NCBI RefSeq assembly: GCF_900107215.1
Contig: NZ_FNPD01000012.1
Span: 1-52,394 of the forward strand
DNA from: Acetomicrobium thermoterrenum DSM 13490
GTDB taxonomy: Bacteria; Synergistota; Synergistia; Synergistales; Acetomicrobiaceae
Direction: 5' to 3'
DNA: 52,394 bases
Shown: positions 15,733 to 24,313 of the stretch, in pieces
Layout: each line of letters opens with the position of its first letter
Numbering within the stretch: the first letter of the stretch is position 1
The notes under the pieces: generated by a model
Told to the model about the DNA's origin: nothing
Seen by the model: the letters and a program-made list of their open reading frames with translations, nothing else
Databases searched by the model: none
Position numbers and translations under genes: made by a program

Positions 15733-16938
15733 TTACTTGTCCAGTATGTCCGTTACTACGCCGGCACCTACTGTACGTCCGCCTTCCCTTATGGCAAACC
15801 TCAAGCCCTTCTCCAAGGCTACGGGAACTATGAGCTTCACTTCTATGTTGGCGTTGTCTCCGGGCATTACCATCTCTACGCCCTCGGGCAGGGTTATCTC
15901 ACCGGTGACGTCGGTGGTCCTGAAGTAAAACTGAGGTTTGTAGCCGTTGAAGAAGGGGGTATGTCTTCCGCCTTCTTCCTTCTTCAGGACGTATATCTCG
16001 GCTTTGAAGTGTTTATGGGGAGTTATGGTGCCGGGTTTTGCCACTACCTGGCCCCTTTCCACGTCGTCTTTGCCCACGCCCCGAAGGAGTATTCCAATGT
16101 TGTCTCCCGCTATGGCCTCGTCTAAGATCTTTCTGAACATCTCAAGGGAGGTGGCCACAGTCTTTATCTTGTCCTCCCTCATGCCTACGATCTCCACTTC
16201 CTCGCCTGAGTTTATCTTTCCTCTTTCGACCCTGCCGGTGACGACGGTACCGCGTCCCGTTATGGAGAAGACGTCCTCAATGGGCATGAGGAAGGGCTGA
16301 TCCACGGGACGCTCCGGAAGGGGTATGTAGCTGTCGCAGGCGTCCATGAGCTCCCATATCCTGCCGCACCACTGACACTCCCTCTTGCCGCAGCCGCACT
16401 CCAGGGCCTTCAAGGCGGAGCCTCTTATCACGGGGACTTCGTCTCCCGGGAAGTCGTAGCTTGAAAGGAGATCTCTCACTTCCATCTCGACAAGGTCCAA
16501 CAATTCCTCGTCGTCCACCATGTCCACCTTGTTCATGAAGACCACCATGGAGGGGACGTTGACCTGCCTTGCCAAAAGGACATGTTCCCTCGTCTGCGGC
16601 ATGGGCCCGTCGGCAGCGGATACGACTAATATGGCTCCGTCCATCTGGGCTGCTCCGGTGATCATGTTCTTTATGTAGTCGGCGTGTCCGGGGCAGTCTA
16701 TGTGGGCGTAGTGTCTGTGGTCGGTCTGGTACTCCACGTGGGATATGCTTATCGTTATGCCCCGTTCCCTCTCCTCAGGGGCCTTGTCTATCTCGTCGAA
16801 GGGGGTGAAGTCAGCAAATCCCTGGGTGGAAAGGGTCCTGGTTATAGCGGCGGTCAAGGTTGTCTTGCCGTGGTCGATGTGCCCTATGGTTCCTATGTTT
16901 AAATGTGGTTTCATCCTCTCAAACTTTGCCTTTGCCAT
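15733..16938 (-). CDS. tuf: Elongation factor Tu
   Basis: EF-Tu delivers aminoacyl-tRNA to the ribosome as a GTP complex. The 401-aa protein has G1 GHIDHGKT (19-26), G2 around RGITIS, G3 DCPGH (81-85), G4 NKVD (136-139) and G5 GSALK (173-177), then domains 2 and 3. Residues 181-191 form an unusual [11 protein letters not shown] insertion with four cysteines where most EF-Tus have a short charged loop. The SD AAGGGAGG precedes the ATG. It lies downstream of tRNA-Tyr and tRNA-Thr, probably co-transcribed from the promoter at 17313-17340. Confidence 0.98.
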   Translation of the reverse strand: MAKAKFERMKPHLNIGTIGHIDHGKTTLTAAITRTLSTQGFADFTPFDEIDKAPEERERGITISISHVEYQTDHRHYAHIDCPGHADYIKNMITGAAQMDGAILVVSAADGPMPQTREHVLLARQVNVPSMVVFMNKVDMVDDEELLDLVEMEVRDLLSSYDFPGDEVPVIRGSALKALECGCGKRECQWCGRIWELMDACDSYIPLPERPVDQPFLMPIEDVFSITGRGTVVTGRVERGKINSGEEVEIVGMREDKIKTVATSLEMFRKILDEAIAGDNIGILLRGVGKDDVERGQVVAKPGTITPHKHFKAEIYVLKKEEGGRHTPFFNGYKPQFYFRTTDVTGEITLPEGVEMVMPGDNANIEVKLIVPVALEKGLRFAIREGGRTVGAGVVTDILDK

Positions 16939-17112
16939 GCTTGTCAGCCTCCCTTAAACTAACCTGATCGTGCATTGCTAACCCTTAACGACTTCAAGAA
17001 GACGGCCGTTACCTTCTCCTGCTGCCCTTTTCTTGCACGTTTGCAAATAATTTCCCGGCAACATACTAAAAGAGATCCGAAACAACCCATGCGTCTCGGA
17101 CCTCTAGCATTC

Positions 17113-17188
17113 TGGAGCCGACTGCCGGAATCGAACCGGCGACCCCTTCCTTACCATGGAAGTGCTCTGCCTGCTGAGCTAAGTCGGC
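17113..17188 (-). tRNA. trnT: tRNA-Thr (anticodon GGT)
   Basis: The 76-nt minus-strand cloverleaf has acceptor GCCGACT/AGTCGGC, D arm GCTC-AGCAGGCA-GAGC, anticodon stem CTTCC/GGAAG with loop ATGGTAA (GGT), and T arm GCCGG-TTCGATT-CCGGC. The CCA end is encoded. It lies four nt after tRNA-Tyr and upstream of tuf. Confidence 0.95.
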
Positions 17189-17192
17189 TTAA

Positions 17193-17278
17193 TGGTGGGG
17201 GGAGCAGGATTTGAACCTGCGAAGGCGTCCGCCGGCAGATTTACAGTCTGCTGCCTTTGGCCACTTGGCTATCCCCCC
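17193..17278 (-). tRNA. trnY: tRNA-Tyr (anticodon GTA)
   Basis: The 86-nt minus-strand class II tRNA has acceptor GGGGGGA/TCCCCCC, anticodon stem GCAGA/TCTGC with loop CTGTAAA (GTA), a long variable arm, and T arm GCAGG-TTCAAAT-CCTGC. The CCA end is encoded. It is the first unit of the tRNA-Tyr/tRNA-Thr/tuf transcript. Confidence 0.95.
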
Positions 17279-17312
17279 AAAAGCCAACCAAATAAACCGG
17301 CTCGCGAAAATG

Positions 17313-17340
17313 ATTATACAAGGACCTCGTGGTTTGTCAA
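17313..17340 (-). promoter_or_regulatory. Consensus promoter for tRNA-Tyr/tRNA-Thr/tuf
   Basis: On the minus strand TTGACA (17340-17335) and TATAAT (17318-17313), both perfect sigma-70 boxes, are separated by 16 nt. The start of tRNA-Tyr is 35 nt below the -10. A GC-rich segment, CGCGAGCC, follows the -10, as in stringently controlled promoters. Confidence 0.88.
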
Positions 17341-17365
17341 CTTCAAAACCTCTACATGGGCGAAA

Positions 17366-19444
17366 TTACGGCATAACCGGTTCAAAGGAAAGGGGCGGCA
17401 TCCCCACAGAAAAGCCAAAAGTCCAATCGCTACGATCATCATATAAAGCAAATACGTTCAAGTCAATAAGCCTGTTGGGAATATTAAGCCTTATCCCAAC
17501 TTCCCAAATATCATCAAAGCTATTCCAATCGTCATCCATGGCGTAACCTACAGCGCCGAAGAATTCGGGTTCAAACCTTGCAAACCAGCCTCTTATCAGG
17601 GCGCTTTTTAGGCCTACTCTGGCCCAGGCCGTGTTATCCGCCATAACAGGATGTCCGTAACGACTTAACAGTTCTCCGTGACCTCCAAGGTAAGATGCCC
17701 AAGCAGGAGTGCTCGCATCCCCTTTCTCCAAACCTCCGGAAAAATTCAGGCTCAACTTATCCCCAACGGAAAAAGAAGAATAAAAGTCCAAATGCCCAAG
17801 CAACGTTTCTCCTTCAGGATACCATAGCACTCCTTTGGCTTCAAAATATCCCTTTGACTTATCTGTTGATTTATTCTTATAAAAAAGTTTGACCATTGGG
17901 CCCCAATGATGATCGCTTCCATCACCATCTATGTAATCGAAGGCGAACCCTCCGCTAAAGGGCAGTAAGTCTTCGTCGACCTTGCTGAATCCCAAATACA
18001 AAAAAGACCTCTTCCAATCTACTTTTCCACTGTTTTCAGGAGAAATCTCCCAATCTTGAAAAGCCAGATCCGATTCGAAACGCCACGCCCCTCCCTCTTT
18101 CCCCATATAGCTAGCCCTCGCAAGAGTGTTCTCACCCAACCATAATTTCAAGTTTGCCTCATCGCCTATGTCCAGTACATCTCTTCCCGTATATTCGAGG
18201 CTAACCCACCTGTTGTAGGGGGACAGGTTTGTGCTGTAGCCATAGAATTTATATTCTTTAGGAGGTTTCCTTTGTACCACGAACTCGACGGTGACCTCTT
18301 CGTCATCTTCTAAAAGTTTGTAGTCGGCTGATGCCACACGATCATGCCTCAAAAGTTCCAAAAGGGCTTCATTAACTAGTGCCATATTCAGCGGCCTGCC
18401 TATCCACCATCTCTTTTCGGCAATAAAGGGTTTTTCTATATCGGGCAATCCGGTCAAGATCACGTTTTTGACGACGGGCCTTTCGGCTGAGGTGTAAGTT
18501 TCATCGACTTTATTGGCCACAAGCAGCTTTATATTCTCTATCTCTTGAGCGGCGGCAACTGCGCCGCGCTCGATTATTTGAGACGCATTGGAGAAGTTCA
18601 TCAAAGATATATCGTCTACGGAGGGTCTTATCACAAAATCCGAGTATTGCAGGTCCTCTTGGACATTTTTTGCCGTCACTATGCCGACCGTTTGGCCTAA
18701 CACGTCCACTATCGAACGTATCTCCTCTTTGGTCACCAACTTTCCAGTGACATCTACAGCTACCACTGGATAATCGGGAAAAAGCTCTTTTGCCACTCTA
18801 ACGGGCAAATTTGCCACCATACCGCCGTCGATGAGGAGCTTGCCCTCGTAAGGCCACGGGGAAAATATACCCGGCAGGGCCATCGATGCCCTCATCGCAG
18901 AAGCGAGATTTCCCTTGGTTATTACAACCATGTCTCCGGTTTCAAGGTCCGTGGCGACAGCTGCGAAGGGTATTGGCAATTTCATGAAATCGTAGGTTTC
19001 CGCTTTAGCCGTATATTTCAACATCTCCTCGTAAAGACCCTTACCTTCCATGAGCCCCTTTCTTCCAACAATTCGCCCTTCCTTATCGTAACCAATTCTG
19101 ATTATCGACTTGCTCTGAGACGATGGCGTTTTGCCGTCCCTTGAATCGGAGAACAATTCGTATATGTCCAATTCCTGAAAAATATTTGCCAGTTCGTCTC
19201 CATCGTATCCCGCGGCTGCTAAACCTCCAATTATCGCTCCCATGCTCGTTCCCACAATTCCGACTATTTGCACTCCCTCGTCTTGCAGGACTTTGATAAC
19301 ACCTATATGGGCCAATCCCTTAGCTCCCCCTCCCGAGAGGGCCAAGACAACTCCCTCATCAGCTGAAGCGTCAGATTGGATACAGAATAACATCACAGAT
19401 AGCAAAAAGATCATCAACGGCCTGGCTTTATTTTTTATGAACAT
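17366..19444 (-). CDS. Patatin-like phospholipase with C-terminal outer-membrane barrel (type Vd autotransporter)
   Basis: The 692-aa protein has an N-terminal signal (about 1-28) and a patatin domain with oxyanion motif GGGAKG (38-43), nucleophile Ser67 in GTSMG, and catalytic Asp206 in DGG. After about residue 310 comes a POTRA-like region (VKNVILTGLPDIEKPFI, then HDRVASADYKL) and then alternating hydrophobic strands rich in Trp/Tyr to the end. This order matches PlpD-like type Vd autotransporters, which expose or release a phospholipase through their own 16-strand barrel. The ATG follows GGAGG. Its tail ends in Pro rather than the usual aromatic residue. Confidence 0.85.
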   Translation of the reverse strand: MFIKNKARPLMIFLLSVMLFCIQSDASADEGVVLALSGGGAKGLAHIGVIKVLQDEGVQIVGIVGTSMGAIIGGLAAAGYDGDELANIFQELDIYELFSDSRDGKTPSSQSKSIIRIGYDKEGRIVGRKGLMEGKGLYEEMLKYTAKAETYDFMKLPIPFAAVATDLETGDMVVITKGNLASAMRASMALPGIFSPWPYEGKLLIDGGMVANLPVRVAKELFPDYPVVAVDVTGKLVTKEEIRSIVDVLGQTVGIVTAKNVQEDLQYSDFVIRPSVDDISLMNFSNASQIIERGAVAAAQEIENIKLLVANKVDETYTSAERPVVKNVILTGLPDIEKPFIAEKRWWIGRPLNMALVNEALLELLRHDRVASADYKLLEDDEEVTVEFVVQRKPPKEYKFYGYSTNLSPYNRWVSLEYTGRDVLDIGDEANLKLWLGENTLARASYMGKEGGAWRFESDLAFQDWEISPENSGKVDWKRSFLYLGFSKVDEDLLPFSGGFAFDYIDGDGSDHHWGPMVKLFYKNKSTDKSKGYFEAKGVLWYPEGETLLGHLDFYSSFSVGDKLSLNFSGGLEKGDASTPAWASYLGGHGELLSRYGHPVMADNTAWARVGLKSALIRGWFARFEPEFFGAVGYAMDDDWNSFDDIWEVGIRLNIPNRLIDLNVFALYDDRSDWTFGFSVGMPPLSFEPVMP

Positions 19445-19547
19445 AATGTTAACCTCCAGGAAAAGTAGATTTTCTGTATTATTATAACTTTATGGTGCAA
19501 CTAATACCCTATAAACACAAAAACCACAGAGTGAAGGGGGAGTTAAG

Positions 19548-20282
19548 ATGGATTTAAAAGACAAGGTTGCCTTGGTCACTGGTGGAAGCAAGGGTATAGG
19601 CAAAGCAATTTGCATGGATCTGGCAGCCCATGGAGCACATATTGCTTTAACATACAACGCAAAGGAAGAACTGGCCCTGGAGACCGTCAGAGAAATCGAA
19701 AAAACGGGAAGAAAGGCACGTCATTACAGAGCAAATCTCTATGACAGGGCAGAAATAAGCGCTGTCGTTCAGCAAATCGTCGAGGACTTCGATACTATCA
19801 ACATACTTGTAAACAATGCAGGTATAATAGGGGAAAACACGATACTACTGGAAATCGGCGAGGAAGAGTGGGACAGGGTGTTGAACTTGAACTTGAAAGG
19901 CGTATTTTTGCTCACTCAATGCGTGTTACCCTATATGATCGGCAACAGGATGGGTAAAATAGTTAATATAAGCAGCCTGGCGGGGAAAAACGGAGGGACC
20001 ATGGGCGTCCATTATGCAGCGAGCAAGGCGGGGCTGATCGGCATGACCTTTCATCTGGCGAGAGAATTAATCGAACACAATATCGAGGTCAACGCCGTAG
20101 CGCCAGGGCCTGTGGATACAGACCTTTTGACGCCCGAAGATAAATCCCGATTGGCCGCCCTTTCTCCAAACGGCAGATTGGCCTATCCAGAGGAAATTGC
20201 CCATGGGGTAAGGTTTTTGATAGAAAATGATTACGTAAACGGCGAAGTGTTGGACATCAATGCAGGCAGATATATGGACTAA
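19548..20282 (+). CDS. Short-chain dehydrogenase/reductase (FabG-like)
   Basis: The 244-aa protein is a classical SDR. The Rossmann motif TGGSKGIG is at 11-18, NNAG near 90, catalytic Ser in NISSLAG near 142 and YAASK near 155. The C-terminal EVLDINAGRYMD resembles 3-oxoacyl-ACP reductase, although the usual VDGG is replaced by INAG. Likely a 3-oxoacyl reductase or another NAD(P)H-dependent carbonyl reductase. The SD is AAGGGGGAG. It is divergent from the patatin gene and followed 104 nt later by the racemase, with no other fab genes nearby. Confidence 0.85.
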   Translation: MDLKDKVALVTGGSKGIGKAICMDLAAHGAHIALTYNAKEELALETVREIEKTGRKARHYRANLYDRAEISAVVQQIVEDFDTINILVNNAGIIGENTILLEIGEEEWDRVLNLNLKGVFLLTQCVLPYMIGNRMGKIVNISSLAGKNGGTMGVHYAASKAGLIGMTFHLARELIEHNIEVNAVAPGPVDTDLLTPEDKSRLAALSPNGRLAYPEEIAHGVRFLIENDYVNGEVLDINAGRYMD

Positions 20283-20386
20283 TAAAAGCAAGATCATGTG
20301 GGAAAATATCAAAGATATCGAATCCCACTGTTGGTCATGAGTTGGATGAAAAAAATAAAAAACACAAAGGAGACCTGACCATAGCC

Positions 20387-21094
20387 ATGTTTCCCAAAAA
20401 GACTCTAGGAGTATTAGGCGGTATGGGACCTCTTGCCTCCGCGGAATTCATGACGCTGCTGGCCAAATTGGCCCCTGCCGAATGCGATCAGGAACACCCA
20501 AAGGTAATTTTGCTTTCTTGGCCACAAATACCGGACAGGACCAAAGCCATATTGAGGGGAGGAGAAGATCCTTCGCCCTACTTGCTCGAAGGATTGAGCA
20601 AGCTTGCCTCCTGGGGCGCTGACCTGTTGGCCATCCCCTGCAATACAGCCCATTATTTTATAGATAGAATGGAGGCTGATTTGCCGAAACCGTTAATCCA
20701 CATAGTGGAGGCAACTCTTGAAGAAACAAAAAGACGCACGTCCGGTGGAGCATGGCTACTCGCCACCTCCGGAACGATAAAGACGGAGCTTTACCAAAAA
20801 CACGCCCCACGAATGGGAGTGCAGCTTTTGCTGCCCGAAAAAAGTTCGCAGGAACAAATCCAAAATTGTATCGAACTGGTAAAGAAAAACGATTTGCAAG
20901 GCGCGGGCTCTCTGTTAAAGGATATCCTGTCCTCGCTGAGCAGGGAAAGGGATCTCCCCTTTATTGCAGCCTGTACTGAGATTCCCCTGGCTTTCAAGGC
21001 AATAGGCAAAGAAAGCCTGATGATTTCCAGCCTCAATGCCCTTGCTTTAAAATGTATTTCCGTTATTTACGATCAAAAGAGTCTTTGCTCTTAG
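20387..21094 (+). CDS. Aspartate/glutamate racemase family protein
   Basis: The 235-aa protein is of the cofactor-independent two-cysteine racemase family. The signature VLGGMGPLAS is near residue 9, the first catalytic Cys85 lies in IPCNTAHY, and the second, Cys196, in AACTEIPLA. It probably interconverts L- and D-aspartate, though other acidic amino acids are possible. I chose ATG 20387; the SD (AAAGGAG) is 14 nt away, and a TTG at 20342 would add 15 charged residues. Its stop overlaps by four nt the convergent tail-anchored protein gene. Confidence 0.85.
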   Translation: MFPKKTLGVLGGMGPLASAEFMTLLAKLAPAECDQEHPKVILLSWPQIPDRTKAILRGGEDPSPYLLEGLSKLASWGADLLAIPCNTAHYFIDRMEADLPKPLIHIVEATLEETKRRTSGGAWLLATSGTIKTELYQKHAPRMGVQLLLPEKSSQEQIQNCIELVKKNDLQGAGSLLKDILSSLSRERDLPFIAACTEIPLAFKAIGKESLMISSLNALALKCISVIYDQKSLCS

Positions 21095-22134
21095 AAGGGC
21101 AAAAAAAGAAGGGCAACGAATAAAATGACCACGAATATCAAGGCAAGTATCAGGCGCAGATCTAAACCGACCTTCGCATGGGATTGCGGTGTCTTGACTT
21201 TAATGTCTCCCGGCGCAATGAATCTGAAATAATCCTCCCTATCGTCGTCTTCAAGTATGCCGTGAATTTCGTATTGGCCGTTCTTAAGCAATCGCACCAT
21301 GAAGATCTGGCCTATAGCTTCGCTCTCATCTTTTGCGAGAAATATCACGTCTCCGGGACGAAGCTCCGATAATGGCGTCCCGTTAACAGCATCTATGACA
21401 GGGTCGATCTCCAAAAGAGACGCATTCTCATCTGAAGAAGCATCAACTGCATATGAACCCGTTTCGTCTACATTTTTGGTAACGCGATTTAAATACCTCG
21501 TTATCGCAGGATCCAGCGAGGTCAGGTTTACGCTCTTTTCCCTCAGCTCGGGCAAGGATAATTTGGCGATCTTGAAGGAAATGATGGGAATCGTCCTTCC
21601 TGTAGCTTCGCGAATCTTTTTCTCGTATTCTATCAATTTTTCCTTGGGTAGAAAGCTTTCGCTTACCGAGGCATTTTCGTTGCTTTGCAAAAATACGTTA
21701 TAGGCATCGCTAGCCACCTCCGGCCACACCTTTCGCAGTTGCTGACTCGCATGTTGTGCCGCTATGAATTCCGCTTCGTTAACGGAAGCAGGCAAAGTTC
21801 CCGCCCCTTTGGACAATATATTGGCCACTGTCGACCATTTTTCAAGGGTAATATCCTTTGCCGAATAGGGCAAGGCGGTTTGAGATGTCCATATCACCTG
21901 GCTGTCCGGTCCTACAATCGCTGCTGCCAAAATAGTGATTTGATTGCTAAAGGACATCGATGTCCATATAGCCATATAGTCTTTGCATTCCTTCATCAAG
22001 TATACGAACAAAGTCCGCGGATCCTCTTCGCCCACCTCCTGGAGGTATCTATCGATCAGCTCCTCTATTTCTTCTTCTTTAAGGCCTAACATATAGGCCA
22101 ACAGCCCCTTGACATACCATTCGGTCATTTTCAT
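21091..22134 (-). CDS. Unrecognised tail-anchored protein
   Basis: I do not recognise this 347-aa protein. It is mostly hydrophilic and acidic, with no N-terminal signal, and ends with one hydrophobic segment (about 324-347, RLILALIFVVILFVALLFLP), so it may be a C-tail-anchored membrane protein facing the cytoplasm. The N-terminus (TEWYVKGLLAYMLGLKEEEI) looks helical. Around 255-310 is a beta-rich part (LRPGDVIFLAKDESEAIGQI, RLLKNGQYEIHGI) that could be a small barrel. It stands alone between convergent and divergent neighbours. No function is proposed. Confidence 0.75.
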   Translation of the reverse strand: MKMTEWYVKGLLAYMLGLKEEEIEELIDRYLQEVGEEDPRTLFVYLMKECKDYMAIWTSMSFSNQITILAAAIVGPDSQVIWTSQTALPYSAKDITLEKWSTVANILSKGAGTLPASVNEAEFIAAQHASQQLRKVWPEVASDAYNVFLQSNENASVSESFLPKEKLIEYEKKIREATGRTIPIISFKIAKLSLPELREKSVNLTSLDPAITRYLNRVTKNVDETGSYAVDASSDENASLLEIDPVIDAVNGTPLSELRPGDVIFLAKDESEAIGQIFMVRLLKNGQYEIHGILEDDDREDYFRFIAPGDIKVKTPQSHAKVGLDLRLILALIFVVILFVALLFLPF

Positions 22135-22270
22135 CTTCTCCGTTATTTGAAATATTTAAGCATAAAGCCTTTGCCTAACAGTTCAATTGTTATTAAGATT
22201 AGACCAAATACATCGTATTTGGCAACGATAAAGGATCCTTAACTTATAAATTTATAAAGGCGGCTCTGTC

Positions 22271-22804
22271 ATGATTAAAGACATTTTCTTTCTCTTCCTG
22301 AAGTTAAGTTTGCTTGCCCTAGGGGGAGGTTTCGTTTTCATAGGCTTTATAGAGCTGGAGATAAAAAAGAAATCCTGGGATTCGCTGTGCGACATCCCTT
22401 CCCTTATTGCCGTCAGCACATCCCTCCCCGGACCAATAATAACGAACCTATCATACTTGATAGGCAAAAGCTTAAAGGGCAGCATCGGAGGACTGACGGC
22501 AATATTGGGGGCGATACTACCACCTTTCCTGATAATCTATTTTCTGGCCCCCCTATTAATGAATCAAGGAGCTTCGAATTACTTTGTGGCAACCTTTTTG
22601 CGGGGAGGGATAATAGGCGTAATGGTCTTCGTCCTTTTAACCGCTTCCCGATGGATCTACTCTGTCTACAAGATGGGTGCAGTTAGCTTTATAAGCTACA
22701 TCCTCATGACCGCCCTAATGCTCATGGGGATTCACCCCCTTTTTGCTTTAAGCATCGGGTTTATCGTAAATATATCATGGGGAGGGAAAAGGGACATTGA
22801 ATGA
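22271..22804 (+). CDS. chrA1: Chromate transporter half-subunit 1 (CHR family)
   Basis: The 177-aa membrane protein carries one half of the CHR fold. It opens with FLKLSLLALGGGFVFIGFIE and has the family motif STSLPGPIITNLSYLIG, followed by several hydrophobic segments. Short-chain CHR proteins work as pairs encoded by adjacent genes. The start of the second half overlaps its stop by eight nt. Chromate is the namesake substrate; in an anaerobe other anions such as sulfate could be the natural ones, which is inference. Confidence 0.85.
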   Translation: MIKDIFFLFLKLSLLALGGGFVFIGFIELEIKKKSWDSLCDIPSLIAVSTSLPGPIITNLSYLIGKSLKGSIGGLTAILGAILPPFLIIYFLAPLLMNQGASNYFVATFLRGGIIGVMVFVLLTASRWIYSVYKMGAVSFISYILMTALMLMGIHPLFALSIGFIVNISWGGKRDIE

Positions 22805-23345
22805 ACTGTTACTTCTTGCTCTGGCCTTTGGCAGGATTTCCTTGGGCAGTTTTGCCGGAGGATTGGCTTCCATCGCACTGATATATCACGAAGTAGTAAT
22901 ACACTACCACTGGCTCTCTCCCGAGGAATTCGAACAAATGATAAGTTTGGCACAGATGTCACCCGGTCCAATCGCAGTCAACGCAGCAACTTATATCGGA
23001 AAAAGACTTGCCGGCCTGCCGGGAGCTGCAGTTGCAACGGCTTTCATGGTTGGAACGCCCATTATTTTGCTTATAACAATAACTTACACTATTAAATTCT
23101 TTTCCATCAGCACAAAAGCCAAACATAAAATAACTCAATCCCTGCGTCCGGGAGTTGCAGCCCTTCTTACAGCGAGTGCCCTGCGGCTCTTATCGTCATC
23201 CCTGGGGGAACCGATATATATACTATTGACACCGCTGGCTCTGTTCTTGCTGCTTAAGTCAAAGGCAAAGGACCAACCCTCTCTGGCAATCATACTTTGC
23301 GGTGCATTGGCGGTCGCGACGGCATTAGCTGCCAGAGCGTTATGA
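22797..23345 (+). CDS. chrA2: Chromate transporter half-subunit 2 (CHR family)
   Basis: This 182-aa partner has the matching motifs FGRISLGSFAGGLASIALIY and SLAQMSPGPIAVNAATYIG. It starts at TTG 22797, with GGAGGGAAAAGGG upstream, overlapping the end of chrA1, which implies coupling and a heterodimer with opposite membrane topology. About five or six hydrophobic segments are visible. Confidence 0.85.
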   Translation: MNELLLLALAFGRISLGSFAGGLASIALIYHEVVIHYHWLSPEEFEQMISLAQMSPGPIAVNAATYIGKRLAGLPGAAVATAFMVGTPIILLITITYTIKFFSISTKAKHKITQSLRPGVAALLTASALRLLSSSLGEPIYILLTPLALFLLLKSKAKDQPSLAIILCGALAVATALAARAL

Positions 23346-23364
23346 AATGTCTAAAATAAAGAGC

Positions 23365-23850
23365 CTAGCTTATAGCAAGGACCATATACAAAGTGCCTCC
23401 ATCTTTCAACCTGAAGGGCAGAGTAAAATATCTGGTCGAATCTCCTGCTGACGGAATGGATCTTATACGCTCTCCCACCAACAGCTGCGGCGGGGTCAAA
23501 TCTACGCTTCCCATCTCATTTAGCTTTATAAATGCTTGCCCGCTTGCCATGTTCGCCAGCTCCCCCAGCACACTCATGGACAGCGCATCGCCCAGCTTTG
23601 GCGTTATAGCTCCGCCTGACATGGCAGACACTATTTCGTTAAAGCTTGCCTCATCTACCATAATTGCTACGGTGCCCCTTGCCTTGGATGCAACAAACCC
23701 AACCAAGGCCGCTGCCCTGCTTCCCGAAACGCTCACTTCGGAGGTGATAGCAGCTTTATCGAGGGTTATGTCTACGCCCATACTTTTGCATACCGATACC
23801 AGAGCCCCGGCAAATCCGTTGACGACTACCGAAAAAAATTTAGGATCCAT
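23365..23850 (-). CDS. cheX: CheX-like chemotaxis phosphatase
   Basis: The 161-aa protein matches the CheC/CheX/FliY phosphatase fold. The catalytic ExxN motif is visible as LGELANMASGQA (Glu97, Asn100), with the N-terminal NGFAGALVSVCKSMGVD typical of CheX. Such proteins dephosphorylate CheY-P, usually as dimers. Only one catalytic motif is seen. The ATG at 23850 follows GGAGGGG and overlaps the RuvX-like gene by 11 nt. No other chemotaxis gene is nearby. Confidence 0.85.
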   Translation of the reverse strand: MDPKFFSVVVNGFAGALVSVCKSMGVDITLDKAAITSEVSVSGSRAAALVGFVASKARGTVAIMVDEASFNEIVSAMSGGAITPKLGDALSMSVLGELANMASGQAFIKLNEMGSVDLTPPQLLVGERIRSIPSAGDSTRYFTLPFRLKDGGTLYMVLAIS

Positions 23851-24313
23851 GCGTTACCCCTCCATCGACGATCTTCTTCTCCATCCACCTTCTGGTCAGC
23901 GCCCAGGCAGCCAGGTCATCTATGTCCCTTCCGGGGACTAAAAGCGACAAAGGCCAAAGCCTGCGAAAACCCTTGGGCGGATGGATTCTATAATACATCT
24001 TTCTGGCTTGCAACGTTGAGAAGGATTCATCTACAACTTCGTATTCGATTTTCTTCCTGAGCAACCCGCGCTCTAGCTCCTCCGAAGCAGTGCCGCCGCC
24101 CAACAACACCAACTCCACGTTTTTGTCGACGAGCAGTGACGTATCCCCCTCGCACCCGTAGGGAGCTAATTCAACCCAATTGCCTTCAGACAAGGCAATC
24201 AAAAAGCTTTCAAATAATTTTTTGGGGATAATTCCCGAATAAAGCAGCTCGCCCTTTTCGTCTACAAAGGCAAAGCCAATTTTATCCCTTCCTGGATCCA
24301 AGCCGAGGTACAT
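23840..24313 (-). CDS. RuvX/YqgF-like RNase H-fold protein
   Basis: The 157-aa protein shows the YqgF/RuvX pattern: LGLDPGRDKIGFAF at the N-terminus (Asp6), VDESFSTLQAR in the middle (catalytic Glu), and DIDDLAAWAL near the C-terminus (catalytic Asp). The canonical family trims 16S rRNA or resembles Holliday-junction resolvases. The sequence is divergent and may be a paralogue of the housekeeping gene. The start is ATG 24313, coupled to the stop of the acyltransferase as TGATG; a GTG one codon upstream is possible. Confidence 0.75.
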   Translation of the reverse strand: MYLGLDPGRDKIGFAFVDEKGELLYSGIIPKKLFESFLIALSEGNWVELAPYGCEGDTSLLVDKNVELVLLGGGTASEELERGLLRKKIEYEVVDESFSTLQARKMYYRIHPPKGFRRLWPLSLLVPGRDIDDLAAWALTRRWMEKKIVDGGVTHGS

